A program made the translations under genes and the position numbers. From Calamus simplicifolius (lineage: Eukaryota; Streptophyta; Magnoliopsida; Arecales; Arecaceae), in the NCBI GenBank assembly GCA_900491605.1, contig UESW01001865.1, positions 313,095 to 377,094 of the forward strand: a stretch of DNA of 64,000 nucleotides, given 5' to 3'. The notes beneath the pieces were generated by a model. That model saw nothing but the letters and a program-made list of their open reading frames with translations, did no database searches and was not told the DNA's origin. This document shows positions 32,745 to 44,063 of this stretch, piece by piece; position 1 is the first letter of the stretch, and every line of letters begins with the position of its first letter.

Positions 32745-32900
32745 CAGTGATCCGGCGAGGAGGGCGGCGGTCCAATCGAGAGGGCGAGGCGGCGGAGTTC
32801 CACCGGCGAGGCGGCGGTGCGAAGGGGGGATGGGAGTAAAGGCCGAGAAACGTCCGTGGAGAGCGTGGTGAAGATGGGAGCAGCGAAGAAAATCGACCAC
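32745..32900 (-). promoter_or_regulatory. Probable 5' UTR exon of the CHERP-like gene
   Basis: This GC-rich stretch reads on the minus strand as a C/T-rich leader (CTCTCCACGG, CCGCCGCC runs) ending in CTG|GTAATC, a fair donor. Composition differs sharply from the AT-rich DNA to its left, as is usual for plant 5' UTRs. The transcription start is not defined. Confidence 0.5.
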
Positions 32901-33600
32901 GGGGCCTGGTTCGAAAGAAATTCGACCGGATTCGGGACCTGGTTAGCGTCAGGTTCGGGTTGCCTCAACGACTCAGTTGAGAGGCCGTAGTTAGATCTGA
33001 TTATTTATGGGGCCGGGTCGGACTTTGGTCCAGCTACAAACTGATAGCTAGACTTTTCCACTGGTTCCAATATCCATACGTATGCCCGGCCCGGCCGGAT
33101 CACCGGGTCCAATTTTTTAGATCAAGCCCAAGTCCAATTTGAGCGAGATTAAAAGGCCTATTGTCTTCTAATATCTCTCTGTCACTAGGCTTGTGATCGG
33201 ATTGTACAAGCGCTCCCTATGGCCGCTAGATTCTTGCATCTACCGGTGATGGCGTTAAAAGATCTCTCCTAATCAGCCTAGATCCCACAACAATAAAATA
33301 AAACCCCAAGCTAAGTCCCACAAACATAACGATATACGGAAAGCAAAGCCTTCCCAACCAAAGAACTTTCTACTAAGTAACTTTGGATACAATGAGGTTG
33401 CCCGTAGGCCAAACACTTCTCTCTATCCCTTACAAAGATCACTCAAAGTACCCGTCCCAACCTCACTTAAAAATATGAAACTGACCATGGCACCTCGCAC
33501 CCGTGCACCTCCTGTGCGTACCGGCCTAGCCTCGTTCGCGTCCAAACCTGCCTGGCCTAGACCTCTGCATGGCCTTGATCTTTGCTGGTCAAGCCGTATG
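32901..33600. other. Unassigned region upstream of the CHERP-like gene
   Basis: It should include the CHERP-like promoter, but no clear TATA box is seen near 32900-33000. From about 33180 the composition resembles the degraded gypsy sequence to the right. No gene recognised. Confidence 0.4.
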
Positions 33601-34380
33601 ATCAAAATTGCATGCTAGGTGCTTGCTGAACTCACCCCTATGAAGACCCACTGCCTTTCTTTTATAGGTGGAAAGCCGATATTCATCCGTGTTGAATCCG
33701 CATAAAAATCACCGTCTCAAACACCGCCTAAGAGTCCCACAACGTGTGCCACCTTCTTGGCTGTTGGATGCTTGATGAAGGGCAAAGATTGGCCATTGGA
33801 ACCGCCTCAAGAGAACTCCAAAATACGGCGCTAGCTGGCTAGGCGGATTGCCCATACCCTGCCATGCTAGCCGTGTGGGCCGTGCACTTACGCGCCTACC
33901 TGGGACGCGTGCCCGGCTGGGCCGCATGCCCGCCTGGGCCAGCCAGTGATAATCCTTACCCCACTGAAATCTCGATGCCCTCGTCAAGCATGTCGGAGCT
34001 CTATGCTACCGCGCCGTGCGCCCTTGCCATGAGCCCACCTCCAATATGGCCACTGCTTGGCCCAAGACTCCATCTTCTCGGAGTTTAAGAGCTTCACTTG
34101 ACAAGGCTTGAAAAGTGTTCCTAGGCCCAATCTGTGCGCCACTCCCTGGCTCACGAAATTGTACATTGCGCTGGTATCAACCAAGGCCCGTACTGTCCTC
34201 CCGTTGACCCGAGCCCTTACGTGCATCAGACCTTGGCTTTGCTCCATCGCGGTCAAGGTTCCGATTGATATTAGTGGGGTTAACCTCACTATTGGCCCTT
34301 CCTCTAAACTCTCAGATGCCTTGTCTTCTTGGTTAGTAACGGTAGCTACTGTCATCACTTTCCTTGGTCACTCCCGTGCC
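33600..34380 (-). pseudogene. Degraded gypsy gag-protease fragment
   Basis: Minus-strand reading from 34358 gives GPIVRLTPLISIGTLTAMEQ, MHVRARVNGRTVRALVDTSA and MYNFVSQGVAHRLGLGTLF, the retropepsin-like region of Ty3/gypsy elements (compare LVDPGATHSFVSS at 62300). The catalytic DTG is changed to DTS. Downstream of 33984 only scraps are readable through many stops. The right edge at about 34380 meets copia RT sequence, so one element inserted into or recombined with the other. No LTR was identified for it. Confidence 0.7.
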
Positions 34381-34495
34381 AGATGCTATTGTAGCCCATT
34401 TAGATTTGGAGCTACATCAAATAGATGCTAAAACATCGTTTCTTAATGGAATCCTGGATGAAGAGATCTATATGGATCAACCCTTGGGTTTTGTG
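34380..34495 (+). pseudogene. Copia element 3 RT, left fragment
   Basis: Reading gives AIVAHLDLELHQIDAKTSFL then NGILDEEIYMDQPLGFV, the copia RT motif region ELHQMDVKTAFLNG. It stops exactly at the target duplication TTGTG (34491-34495) and resumes after element 2 at 42920 with TKGQEGKVCHLRRSINGLKQ. The gag, protease, integrase and first part of RT of this element are missing to the left. Confidence 0.9.
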
Positions 34496-36196
34496 TGCTA
34501 GTGATGTGCCCTAGGCCATCAAGATATTTGCTGTCATTTATGATTTTATCTTTATTTAATAAATCATTTTATTTATCATGTTATTATTTATGCTCTTCTA
34601 ATGTGATAAAAAGGTTTCCTTGAATAATTTATTCTTCCTTATATCATTAAAGTATGTGACTTAAATAGTGAAACTATAAGGTGATAAGAATACTATTCTA
34701 AATTATCCCTAATCATTCATTATATGGAACGATAATGAAGTAAGATTAGTATGTTGGTTGATTGATGATCACGTTTTACTGGATACTGGTCATGGATATG
34801 AGATATCAAGTCAACACATAGATACATGTAAAGTACATTGTATTGGATCAACCCACCATGAGAGTATCATATGGATTCTGTTATGAATACTTCTCTTCAT
34901 GATGTTGTTGTTTTAGTCCTTTGACCTGATGACACTATGGATCCCTACATAGTGAATTTCATGTTTTGATACGGCTCTTCATCATCTTTAACCAGATGAT
35001 CATAAGACTGTGATTGGATATGGAATAAACTACGTTGAGGGATATGAGTGTTCGTGAAGGAATTTGTCCCTCTCATTAATTTGATAGAGATATTTTGGGC
35101 CCTCTTGAAGAGTGAGACTGAGAAAAGTACATGGCCATGCCCAAATGAATTGATAGAAGTTATCAGTAACATTTGGTTTATTCAGTCAAACTCTGGAATC
35201 AAGAAAACTTGTGATTAAACAATCTATGAGTGATGTGATCTATGCCTCATACTTAATCACTAAATATCGTGTGACAAAGGGACTAGATAATTGACATTTA
35301 CTAGGTAAAGTTGGATCGACGATCTTCACTCAATTTGGGTAGACATAATGTCTTGCTAGAGACCAATTATGTCTTGTGGGCCGGAAAGGGTTTTAGTCCT
35401 ACTGCCAACATTGAGTGAACCTATAGGGTCACACACAAGGAATGATGCGTATGGGTTATGGGTTTAATTATATAAACCCAGCAAAAATTATTTATATATT
35501 TATTATTCTTATGTATTTAAGATTAATAAATATAATAAATAATAATCTTCACTATTGTATCTTTTAGGAATCCTAATCAGATTAGGAGTCTCATTAATGA
35601 GAAGACGTGTCTTCTAGGAATCCTAATTAGATTAGGAATCCTATTAATGAGAAGACATGTCTTTGGAATCCTAATTAGATTAGGAATCCCATTAATGAGA
35701 AGACGTGTCTTTTAAGAATCCTAATTATATTAGGAGTCCATTAATGAGAATGTGTCTTTTAAGAATCGAATTAGATTAGGAGTCCCAGAGAATATTCTTT
35801 TCTTTGAATAGGATATTTCATTATAAATAGACATTGTTGCTCTCATCCAAAACAGACGACGCTTGCCGTCAACATTAGATTTGCAGAGAAACTCTGCGCA
35901 CCAAAATATACGAGAGCCTTTTAGTGAGATTATTCCTGAACTGATCTAGAAGAGTTCTAGAGAGTGCTAGCACACCGAGTCCCATTGTGAAGTGGTCATT
36001 CGTGTGGATACCATAGAGGGAGTTGTGGTTTCGCAGCGCCTAAAGATCTGTCTCATAAAAAAAAATATATATATATATTTACTCAAGGTATGATTCTCGT
36101 TCCCTAATCAATTTAATTGAAACGCATAGATCCTTATGGGGATTTAGGTTATTTTTCGCTGCATATCTTTAATATTAGACCCCTAAATTCCCAACA
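34496..36196 (+). mobile_element. 5' LTR of copia element 2
   Basis: It runs from TGCTAGTGATGTGCC to ATTCCCAACA. A TATAAATAG box lies at 35823-35831. Just before it, 35560-35795 holds about five copies of a 50-bp unit. Confidence 0.95.
35560..35795. repeat. 50-bp LTR-internal repeat, five copies
   Basis: Units contain AATCCTAATTAGATTAGGA, which is nearly its own reverse complement, followed by CATTAATGAGAAGACGTGTC. The 3' LTR has only two copies (about 42428-42530). Confidence 0.85.
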
Positions 36197-36197
36197 G

Positions 36198-36209
36198 TGG
36201 TATCAGAGC
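36198..36209 (+). other. Primer-binding site of copia element 2
   Basis: TGGTATCAGAGC, the exact initiator tRNA-Met complement, lies one base after the LTR end. Confidence 0.9.
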
Positions 36210-37411
36210 AAGGTTTGTGGATTCAATTAAATTGATTTCATCTGATTATATGGATGTGTGATGCATATTGTTAAACGAAATTATTGTACATAGATGTGAA
36301 TGACTCAGTCAAGGTGGGGTTATCAATTAGATTGATAGTTGGGTTTTAACAAAGAAACCCTAATTTGCGTGTATGACACAATCTTAAACCCTAATTCTGA
36401 TAGTATTAGAATTGTACAAGAAAAATGTTTTCTTGGACAGTTTTAAAGAATTTTCTCACTAGTATTATGCATGATTTGGTTAACATGAAAAATTTTATGT
36501 TACATGGTGCATAGCATGGCCCTTTAGACTCATGTGATTGGCAGGTTTATTATGGTTTTGTTGATTACATTGGCCTGCGTGTCGATAATTTTATTGTAAT
36601 TGTTTTATCGCCTGTGTGTCATTATCTTGATGTAATCTATTTATTTCACTAGCATAGAATGTAGATTTTCTTTTAATATAAAATTGGAGGCCATTCATGT
36701 CAATAAAAGAAGATCATAGTGATGATGTTCCAAGCAAGAGGTTCATGTCATCAAAGGAGACCGAGCATATAGTTATGCTATGACATCATAATGATGATTT
36801 ACTTAGTTCATGGGCCATGCTATGACACATTTATGTTTTATATATACATGTATGAGATGCTATATAGATGTATGTGATGCGTGCACAGACCAAAGTCAGT
36901 CCCATAGAATAGACATCATATACTTAACAATAAAGTCCCTCTATTAATATTAAGTCATAAAATGCCTCCCATAGTTCGACACCTATCAAGGCTTTGATCG
37001 TCTAAATGTAGGTTCTGCCAAAGCAGGGTGCATTAGACCATCTTAGTTAGGTAGGGTGGATAAAAGTGCTATCCTCACGTCAAAATGGTTAGACTTAAAT
37101 AGGCTATCAAAATGGTTTTGGGCCTATGGCATTAATGGGATTAGTATGCCGGACATGTGATGTCAATCCCATAGCAAGAGTTACATATGATGTAATTGGA
37201 AAGAAGTTTCCTACCTAAATAACTAGACTTTAAGTGTCATGCCAAAGCTGACTTAAAGTTTAGTAAATATGGATCTTAACTCACTAAGAAATATCGAAAG
37301 TTGAAAAGTTTCCGAATTAACATTAGAGGGTTGTTAATTTGATAAAATAGTGAGAATAATTGAAATGGCTTAAATAAAGATATTAACTCTGTAACTCCTT
37401 GTATGTAGATC

Positions 37412-38221
37412 ATGACATCAAACAACACATCTAATCTTACTTTGCGATCGGTTCTCAAAAAGAAAAATTGAATGGCACAAACTTCCTTGACTGGCATCGT
37501 AACTTAAGAATTGTTCTTAAGCAAGAAAGGAAGTTGTATGTCATAGACACTCCAATCCCTGATGAACCTGCTGCTGATGCTCCAAGAGATGAAAGAAATG
37601 CTTACAATAAGCATAAAGATGACTCTTTGGATGTGACTTGCCTTATGCTTGCTAGCATGGACTCCGAGCTTCAGAAGCAAATGGAGGACATGGAAGCGTA
37701 CAATATGATTGTACACCTCAAGGAAATGTTCCAAGCAAGCAAGACAAGAGAGGTTTGCAGTCACTAAGGCATTGAATGGATGCAAAATGACTCCAGGTAG
37801 CTCTGTGAGTACTCATGTGCTCAAGATGAAGAGTTACATTGATAGACTTGAAAAACTTGGTGCTCCACTTAGCAGGGAGTTGGCTACAGATATGATCCTT
37901 GCCTCCTTACCTCCCAGCTATGACCAATTTGTGATGAATTACAATATGCACCAAATGGATAAGTCTATAATGGAGTTGCATGGGATGCTCAAGAATGCTG
38001 AACAAAACATTAAGGCGACCAATAATGTTTTGATGGTTCAAACGGGAAAGGGCAAAAGAGGAGTGGCAAGGACAAAGGCAAAGGCAAAGCAAAAGGTGAG
38101 ACCAAAGCTAAAAGGCCTAAGCCCCAGCCCAAGCCGAAACAGCCCAAGGAAGGAGTTTGCTTTTTCTGCAATAAACCAGGTCATTGGAAAAGAAATTGCA
38201 AACTGTATTTGGAGGATCTGA
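37412..38221 (+). pseudogene. Copia element 2 gag
   Basis: The ATG at 37412 begins MTSNNTSNLTLRSVL. A one-base slip in an A run near 37463 is needed to reach LNGTNFLDWHRNLRIVLKQE, the usual copia gag start. Next come SLDVTCLMLASMDSELQKQM, then (after a slip near 37740) RFAVTKALNGCKM and SVSTHVLKMKSYIDRLEKLG. A zinc knuckle in yet another frame, CFFCNKPGHWKRNC, lies at about 38158-38200. Lys-rich sequence precedes the knuckle. Three frameshifts make it non-functional. A 1.2-kb leader separates it from the 5' LTR. Confidence 0.85.
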
Positions 38222-39385
38222 AAAAGAGGAAGGCTAATGAAGCCACAACCTCAGGTATTTATGTTATACAAGTCAATTTATCTACTTCTACATCATGGGT
38301 ATTAGATACCGGATGTGGATCTCACATTTGTGTAAATGTGCAGGGTCTCAGACAAAGTAGAAAATTGGCTCAAGGTGAAGTGGACCTACGAGTTGCAAAT
38401 GGAGCAAGAGTTGCTGCATTATCTCTAGGATGTTATGAATTACCTTTACCTAGTGGACTTGTTTTGACTTTAAGCAATTGTTACTATGTGCCTGCTATGA
38501 GCAGTAACATTATTTCAGTTTCAAGTTTAGACAAAGATGGTTTTAAATTTATTATTGAGAATAATTCTATGTCCATATCATAGAGACATTTATTATGGTT
38601 TTGCTCAATTATTAAATGGGCTCTATGTTCTAAACTTTGATGAAACAAATTACAAGTCTGTTTATAACATTAATACTAAAAGGTTTAAATCTAATGATTT
38701 AAATCCTACCTATCTTTGGCATTGTCGCTTAGGCCATATAAATGAGAAGCGCATATCAAAACTTCATCAAAATGGGCTTTTACATTCATTTGATTTTGAA
38801 TCATATGAATCATGCGAATCTTGTTTGATGGGTAAGATGACTAAGGCTCCTTTCACAGGACAAGGTGAAAGAGCCACAGATTTATTGGCCCTTATACATA
38901 CCGATGTATGTGGACCATTAAGTTCACCGGCCAGAGGAGGTTATTTGTATTTCATCACTTTTACTGATGATTTCAGCAGGTATGGATATGTATACCTAAT
39001 GAAACATAAATCCGAATCTTTTGAAATGTTCAAAATATTCAAAAATGAAGTACAAAATCAGCTTGGTAAAAATATTAAGATACTTCGATCAGATCGAGGT
39101 GGTGAATATTTAAGTCAAGAGTTTTCTGACCATCTTAAAGATTGTGGGATAATTTCACAATTGACTCCTCCAGGAACACCACAATGGAATGGTGTTTCTG
39201 AAAGGAGAAATCGAACTTTATTGGATATGGTTCGATCAATGATGAGTCAAATAGATCTTCCAATATCCTTCTGGGGATATGCCCTGAAAACTGCTGCGTT
39301 CATATTGAATAGAGTTCCATCAAAATCGATTCAAAAGACACCATATGAGTTGTGGACTGGGAAACCTCCTAGTTTGTCTTTTTAA
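38209..39385 (+). pseudogene. Copia element 2 protease and integrase
   Basis: Protease: SWVLDTGCGSHICVNVQGL (catalytic DTG) and NCYYVPAMSSNIISVSSLDK. A stop or slip at about 38580 separates it from the integrase, which shows YLWHCRLGHINEKRI, CESCLMGKMTKAPF, IHTDVCGPLSSPARGGY, FTDDFSRYGYVYLMKHKSES, ILRSDRGGEYLS and PPGTPQWNGVSERRNRT. The HHCC and DDE positions are all visible. The frame runs on to PYELWTGKPPSLSF before a TAA at 39383. Confidence 0.9.
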
Positions 39386-41354
39386 AGATATGGGGCTGTG
39401 ACACTTATGTCAAACGTCAATTGTCTGACAAATTAGCACCCAAATCAGATAAGTGCATATTTGTGGGATATCCTAAAGAAACAAAAGGATACTACTTTTA
39501 CTACCATCAGAGAACAAAGTGTTTGTTGCTCGTAATGGTCACTTTTTGGAAAGAGAATTTATTTCCAAAAGAACTAGCGGGAGTAAAATTCAACTCGAAG
39601 AAGTTCGAGAACCACAAATTTACATGGAACCGATGATGGATGTTCAATCCAACTCACAAGTAGTTGCTGAACCTGAACCACTAACACAAGGGCCACGTAG
39701 AACTGGTAGAATTCATCATAAGCCTGAGAGATATGGATTTCTCATTACTGACAATCATGATGTGATGCTCATAGATCAAAATGAGCCTACATGCTACCAA
39801 GAAGCTATGAAAGGCCCTGACTCTGAGAAATGGCTTATAGCCATGAAGTCAGAAATGCAATCCATGTATGATAATCAAGTATGGACTTTGATTGATCCAC
39901 CTAATGGTATTAAATCTATTGGGTGTAAATGGGTTTTTAAGAAGAAAACCGACATGAATGGCAATGTGCATACCTATAAAGCACGACTGGTTGCAAAAGG
40001 TTTCAAGCAAACACATGGTATAGACTATGATGAAACTTTCTCACCTGTAGTCATGCTTAAATCTATTAGAATTCTTCTTGCCATAGCTGCGTATTATGAC
40101 TACGAAATATGGCAAATGGATGTCAAGACAGCGTTTCTAAATGGAAATCTACTCGAGGATGTGTATATGACACAACCCGAAGGTTTGTTAATCCAAAAGA
40201 TTCGCATAAGGTATGTAAACTTCAAAAATCCATTTATGGATTAAAGCAAGCATCTCGGAGTTGGAATCTTCGTTTTGATGAAGCAATCAAAGAGTTTGAT
40301 TTCATTAAGAATGAAGATGAACCTTGTGTATACAAGAAGGTTAGTGGAAGCGCAATAGTTTTCTTAGTACTCTATGTAGACGACATATTACTCATTGGAA
40401 ACGATATTCCTACTTTGCAGAATGTCAAGACATGGTTAGGAAATTGTTTCTCAATGAAGGACTTAGGTGAAGCTGCCTATATCTTAGGGATTAAGATCTA
40501 TAGAGATAGATCTAGAAGAACCATTAGCCTAATTAGAGTACATACATTGACAAGGTGCTAAAAAGGTATAGCATGGAAAATTCCAAGAGAGGATTCTTAC
40601 CAATGTCACATGGAATTAAATTGAGTAAGACTCAATGTCCTGTTTCAAAGGAAGAACAGGAACGCATGAGCAAAATTCATATGCTTCAGCTATTGGATCT
40701 ATCATGTATGCCATGTTATGTACTCGACCAGATGTCGCTTATGCTTTAAGCATTACTAGTAGGTACCAGTCAGATCCAGGTGAAAGTCATTGGATCGCTG
40801 TCAAGAACATTCTAAAATACTTGAGAAGAACTAAAGATGTGTTCTTGAATATGGAGGACTGGAAGGTGAGCTTGTGGTAAATGGTTACACAGATGTTAGC
40901 TTCCAAACTGATTCAGATGATTTCCGATCACAGTCTGGTTATGTGTTTTGTTTGAATGGAGGTACTGTCAGCTAGAAGAGTTCCAAATAAGACACTGTTG
41001 CTAATTATACACAAGGCTGAATATATTGCAGCATCGGATGCAGCTAAGGAAGCGGTTTAAATTAAGAAGTTCATTGGTGGTTTAGGAGTTGTTCCTAGCA
41101 TTGCAGATCTAGTGGACCTTTATTGTGACAATAATGGGGCCATTACACAGGCTAAGGAACCTAGATCACACCAACGATCCAAACACATACTCAGACGTTA
41201 CCATCTCATTCGAGAGATCATCGATAGAGGAGATGTTAAGATATGCAGAGTACCTACAAATGACAACATCGCATATCCATTAACTAAGCCTCTTCCTCAG
41301 TCTAAACATGATCATCATAATAGTGCATTAGGCATTAGATTTTTATCTTGTTAG
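39386..41354 (+). pseudogene. Copia element 2 reverse transcriptase and RNase H
   Basis: Motifs in order: KWLIAMKSEMQSMYDNQVW, CKWVFKKKTDMNG, ARLVAKGFKQTHGIDYDETF, YEIWQMDVKTAFLNG, KSIYGLKQASRSWNLRFDEA and the catalytic LYVDDILLIGND (about 40371). RNase H parts follow: CTRPDVAYALSITSRYQSDP, DLYCDNNGAITQAKEPRSHQ and RRYHLIREIIDRGDVKICRV. Frameshifts lie near 39520, 40190, 40550 and 40690, and a stretch around 40880-41110 has stops. The reading ends at 41354, twenty bases before the 3' LTR. Confidence 0.9.
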
Positions 41355-41361
41355 GCCTAGT

Positions 41362-41374
41362 GCAAGTGGGAGAT
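41362..41374 (+). other. Polypurine tract of copia element 2
   Basis: GCAAGTGGGAGAT lies immediately before the 3' LTR, the usual plus-strand primer site. The same AGTGGGAGAT precedes the LTR of copia element 3 at 45240. Confidence 0.8.
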
Positions 41375-42919
41375 TGCTGGTGATGTGCCCTAGGCCATCA
41401 GGATATTTGTTGTTATTTATGGTTTTATCTTTATTTAATAAACCATTTTATTTATCATGTTATTATTTATGCTTTTCTAATGTGATAAAAAGGTTTCCTT
41501 GAATAGTTTATTCTTCCTTATATCATTAAAGTATGTGACTTAAATAGTAAAACTATAAGGTGATAAGAATACTATTCTAAATTATCCCTAATCATTCATT
41601 ATATGGAACGATAATGAAGTAAGATTAGTATGTTGGTTAATTGATGATCATGTTTTACTGGTCATGGATATGAGATATCAAGTCAACACATAGATACATG
41701 TAAAAGTACATTGTATTGGATTGACCCACCATGAGAGTATCATATGGATTCTGTTATGAATACTTCTCTTCATGATGTTGTTATTTTAGTCCTTTGACCT
41801 GATAACACTATGGATCCCTACATAGTGAATTTCATGTTTTGATATGGCTCTTCATCATCTTTAACCAGATGATCATAAGACTGTGATTGGATATGGAATA
41901 AACTACGTTGAGGGATATGAGTGTTCGTGAAGGAATTTATCCCTCTCATTAATTTAAGAGAGAGATTTTGGGCCCTCTTGAAGAGTGAGACTGAGAAAAG
42001 TACATGGCCATGCCCAAATGAATTGATAGAAGTTATCAGTAACATTTGGTTTATTCAGTTAAACTCCGGAATCAAGAAAACTTGTGATTAAACAATCTAT
42101 GAGTGATGTGATCTATGCCTCATACTTAATCACTAAATATCGCGTGACAAAGGGACTAGATAATTGACATTTACTAGGTAAAGTTGGATCGACAATCTTT
42201 ACTCAATTTGGGTAGACATAATGTCTTGCTAGAGACTAATTATGTCTTGTGGGCCGCAAAGGGTTTTAGTCCTACTGCCAACATTGAGTGAACCTACAGG
42301 GTCACACACAAGGAATGACGCGTATGGGTTATGGGTTTAATTTATAAACCCAGCAAAAATTATTTATATATTTATTATTCTTAAGTATTTAAGATTAATA
42401 AATAATAAATAATAATCTTCACTATTGTGTCTTTTAAGAATCCTAATTAGATTAGGAGTCCCATTAATGAGAAGATGTATCTTTTAAGAATCCTAATTAG
42501 ATTAGGAGTCCCATTAATGAGAATATTCTTTTCTTTGAATATGATTTTTATAAATAGACGTTGTTGCTCTCATCCAAAACAGACGACGCTTGCCGTCAAT
42601 ATTAGATTTGCAGAGAAACTCTGCGCACGAAAATATACGAGAGCCTTTTAGTGAGATTATTCCTGAACTGATCTAGAAGAGTTCTAGAGAGTGCTAGCAC
42701 ACCGAGTCCCATTGTGAAGTGGTCATTCGTGTGGATACCGTAGAGGGAGTTGTGGTTTCGCAGCGCCTAAAGATCCGTCTCATCAAAAAAAATATTTTAC
42801 TCACATAAGGTACGATTCTTGTTTCCTAATCAATTTAATTGAAACACATGAATCCTTATGGGGATTTAGGTTATTTTTCCGCTGCATATCTTTAATATTA
42901 GACCCCTAAATTCCCAACA
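41375..42919 (+). mobile_element. 3' LTR of copia element 2
   Basis: Starts TGCTGGTGATGTGCC, ends ATTCCCAACA, followed by the TTGTG duplication. Largely identical to the 5' LTR, with scattered substitutions and fewer internal 50-bp repeats. TATAAATAG lies at 42549-42557. Confidence 0.95.
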
Positions 42920-44063
42920 TTGTGACCAAAGGACAGGAGGGCAAAGTGTGCCACCTTAGAAGATCCATAAATGGTCTCAAGCAGTCATCGAGGCAATGGT
43001 ACCTCAAGTTTCATGAAGCCATTACATCTATTGGCTTAGATATGAGTGAGGAGGACCACTGTGTGTACATTAAGAAATCAGACGATGGGATTCTGATCTT
43101 GGTGTTGTATGTAGATGACATCCTAATTGCTGGGAGTTCTATAGGAGTGATCAATGCCACTAAGGAGTGGTTATCCTCTGTCCTTGAGATGAAGGATATG
43201 GGTGAGGCGATTTTTGTGCTGGGAGTGAGGATCCTAAGGAATCGTGCTAAGAGGTTTCTTGGTTTGTCACAAGAAATGTATATTGATAAAGTCTTAAACG
43301 ATTTCGAATGCACTATTCTAAACCCGTTGATACCCCAATAGAGAAGGGCTGTACTTTAAGCATTGATCAATGCCCTAGAACTGATGAGGAGAGAGAAAAG
43401 ATGAGTAGGATCCCCTATGCTAGTGTAGTAGGGAGCTTGATGTACGCTATATTGTGTACTCGCCCTGACATTTGCTTTGCAGTCGGCTTGGTTAGCCGAT
43501 ATCAAAGTAATCCAGGACTTGCTCATTGGATTGCAATTAAAAGGATTTTTTGTTACCTTCGTGGTACTGCCAATCTCACCCTATGCTATCAGGGTGGAGA
43601 TTTAAGATTAAAGGGTTTTCGTGACTCTGATTGGGCAGGTAATAGGGATGAGCGTAGATCCATCATAGGATATGTGTTTATCTTTGGAGGTGGAGCTGTC
43701 ACTTGGTGCAGTAAGAAACAAAGTTGTACCGCCCTATCCATCATGGAAGCCAAAAATATTGCTTATTCGGCTGCTGTCCAGGAGGCTGTGTGGCTGAGAA
43801 GGTTCTTGAGGTGGCTTGAGACATCAGCTACTCCACATAAGGCTATTCAGATCAGTTCTGATAGTATGGCAGCATTACAATATGCAAAGGATCCTAAGTA
43901 CCATGGAAGGACCAAGCATATTGACATCAGATATCACTTCATTAGAGACATGGTCAAGCAAGGAGAAGTTATCCTACAACATATCTCCACTGGCAGGATG
44001 CTGGCTGATCCTCTGACGAAGCCTATTCCTAGGGATGTGTTCCAGGCTCATGTGAGGGTCTAG
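42920..44063 (+). pseudogene. Copia element 3 RT and RNase H, right fragment
   Basis: RT resumes with CHLRRSINGLKQSSRQWYLK, VLYVDDILIAGSS (catalytic YVDD, about 43110) and EMKDMGEAIFVLGVRI. A slip near 43320 leads to PYASVVGSLMYAILCTRPDI, VSRYQSNPGLAHWIAIKRIF and the RNase H domain: RDSDWAGNRDERRSI, ALSIMEAKNIAYSAAVQEAV, DSMAALQYAKDPKY and HIDIRYHFIRDMV. It ends at a TAG at 44061-44063. Joined with 34380-34495 it is one RT interrupted by element 2. Confidence 0.9.

Larger units (their letters stand above)
34496..42919 (+). mobile_element. Copia element 2, LTR-complete Ty1/copia retrotransposon
   Basis: It is flanked by a perfect 5-bp duplication TTGTG (34491-34495 and 42920-42924). Both LTRs begin TGCT and end CCCAACA. 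The 5' LTR is 1701 bp and the 3' LTR 1545 bp; most of the difference lies in one repeat array. The primer-binding site, polypurine tract and all copia domains are present in order. Small frameshifts and stops break the frame, so it is recent but probably dead. It is nested in the RT of copia element 3. Confidence 0.95.

Noticed and set aside
33709..33987. A 92-codon minus-strand frame
   Set aside because: It lies in degraded gypsy sequence, lacks conserved motifs and has no independent start context.
36060..36080. Short TA/AAAT tract
   Set aside because: Ordinary simple repeat in an LTR with no further significance.
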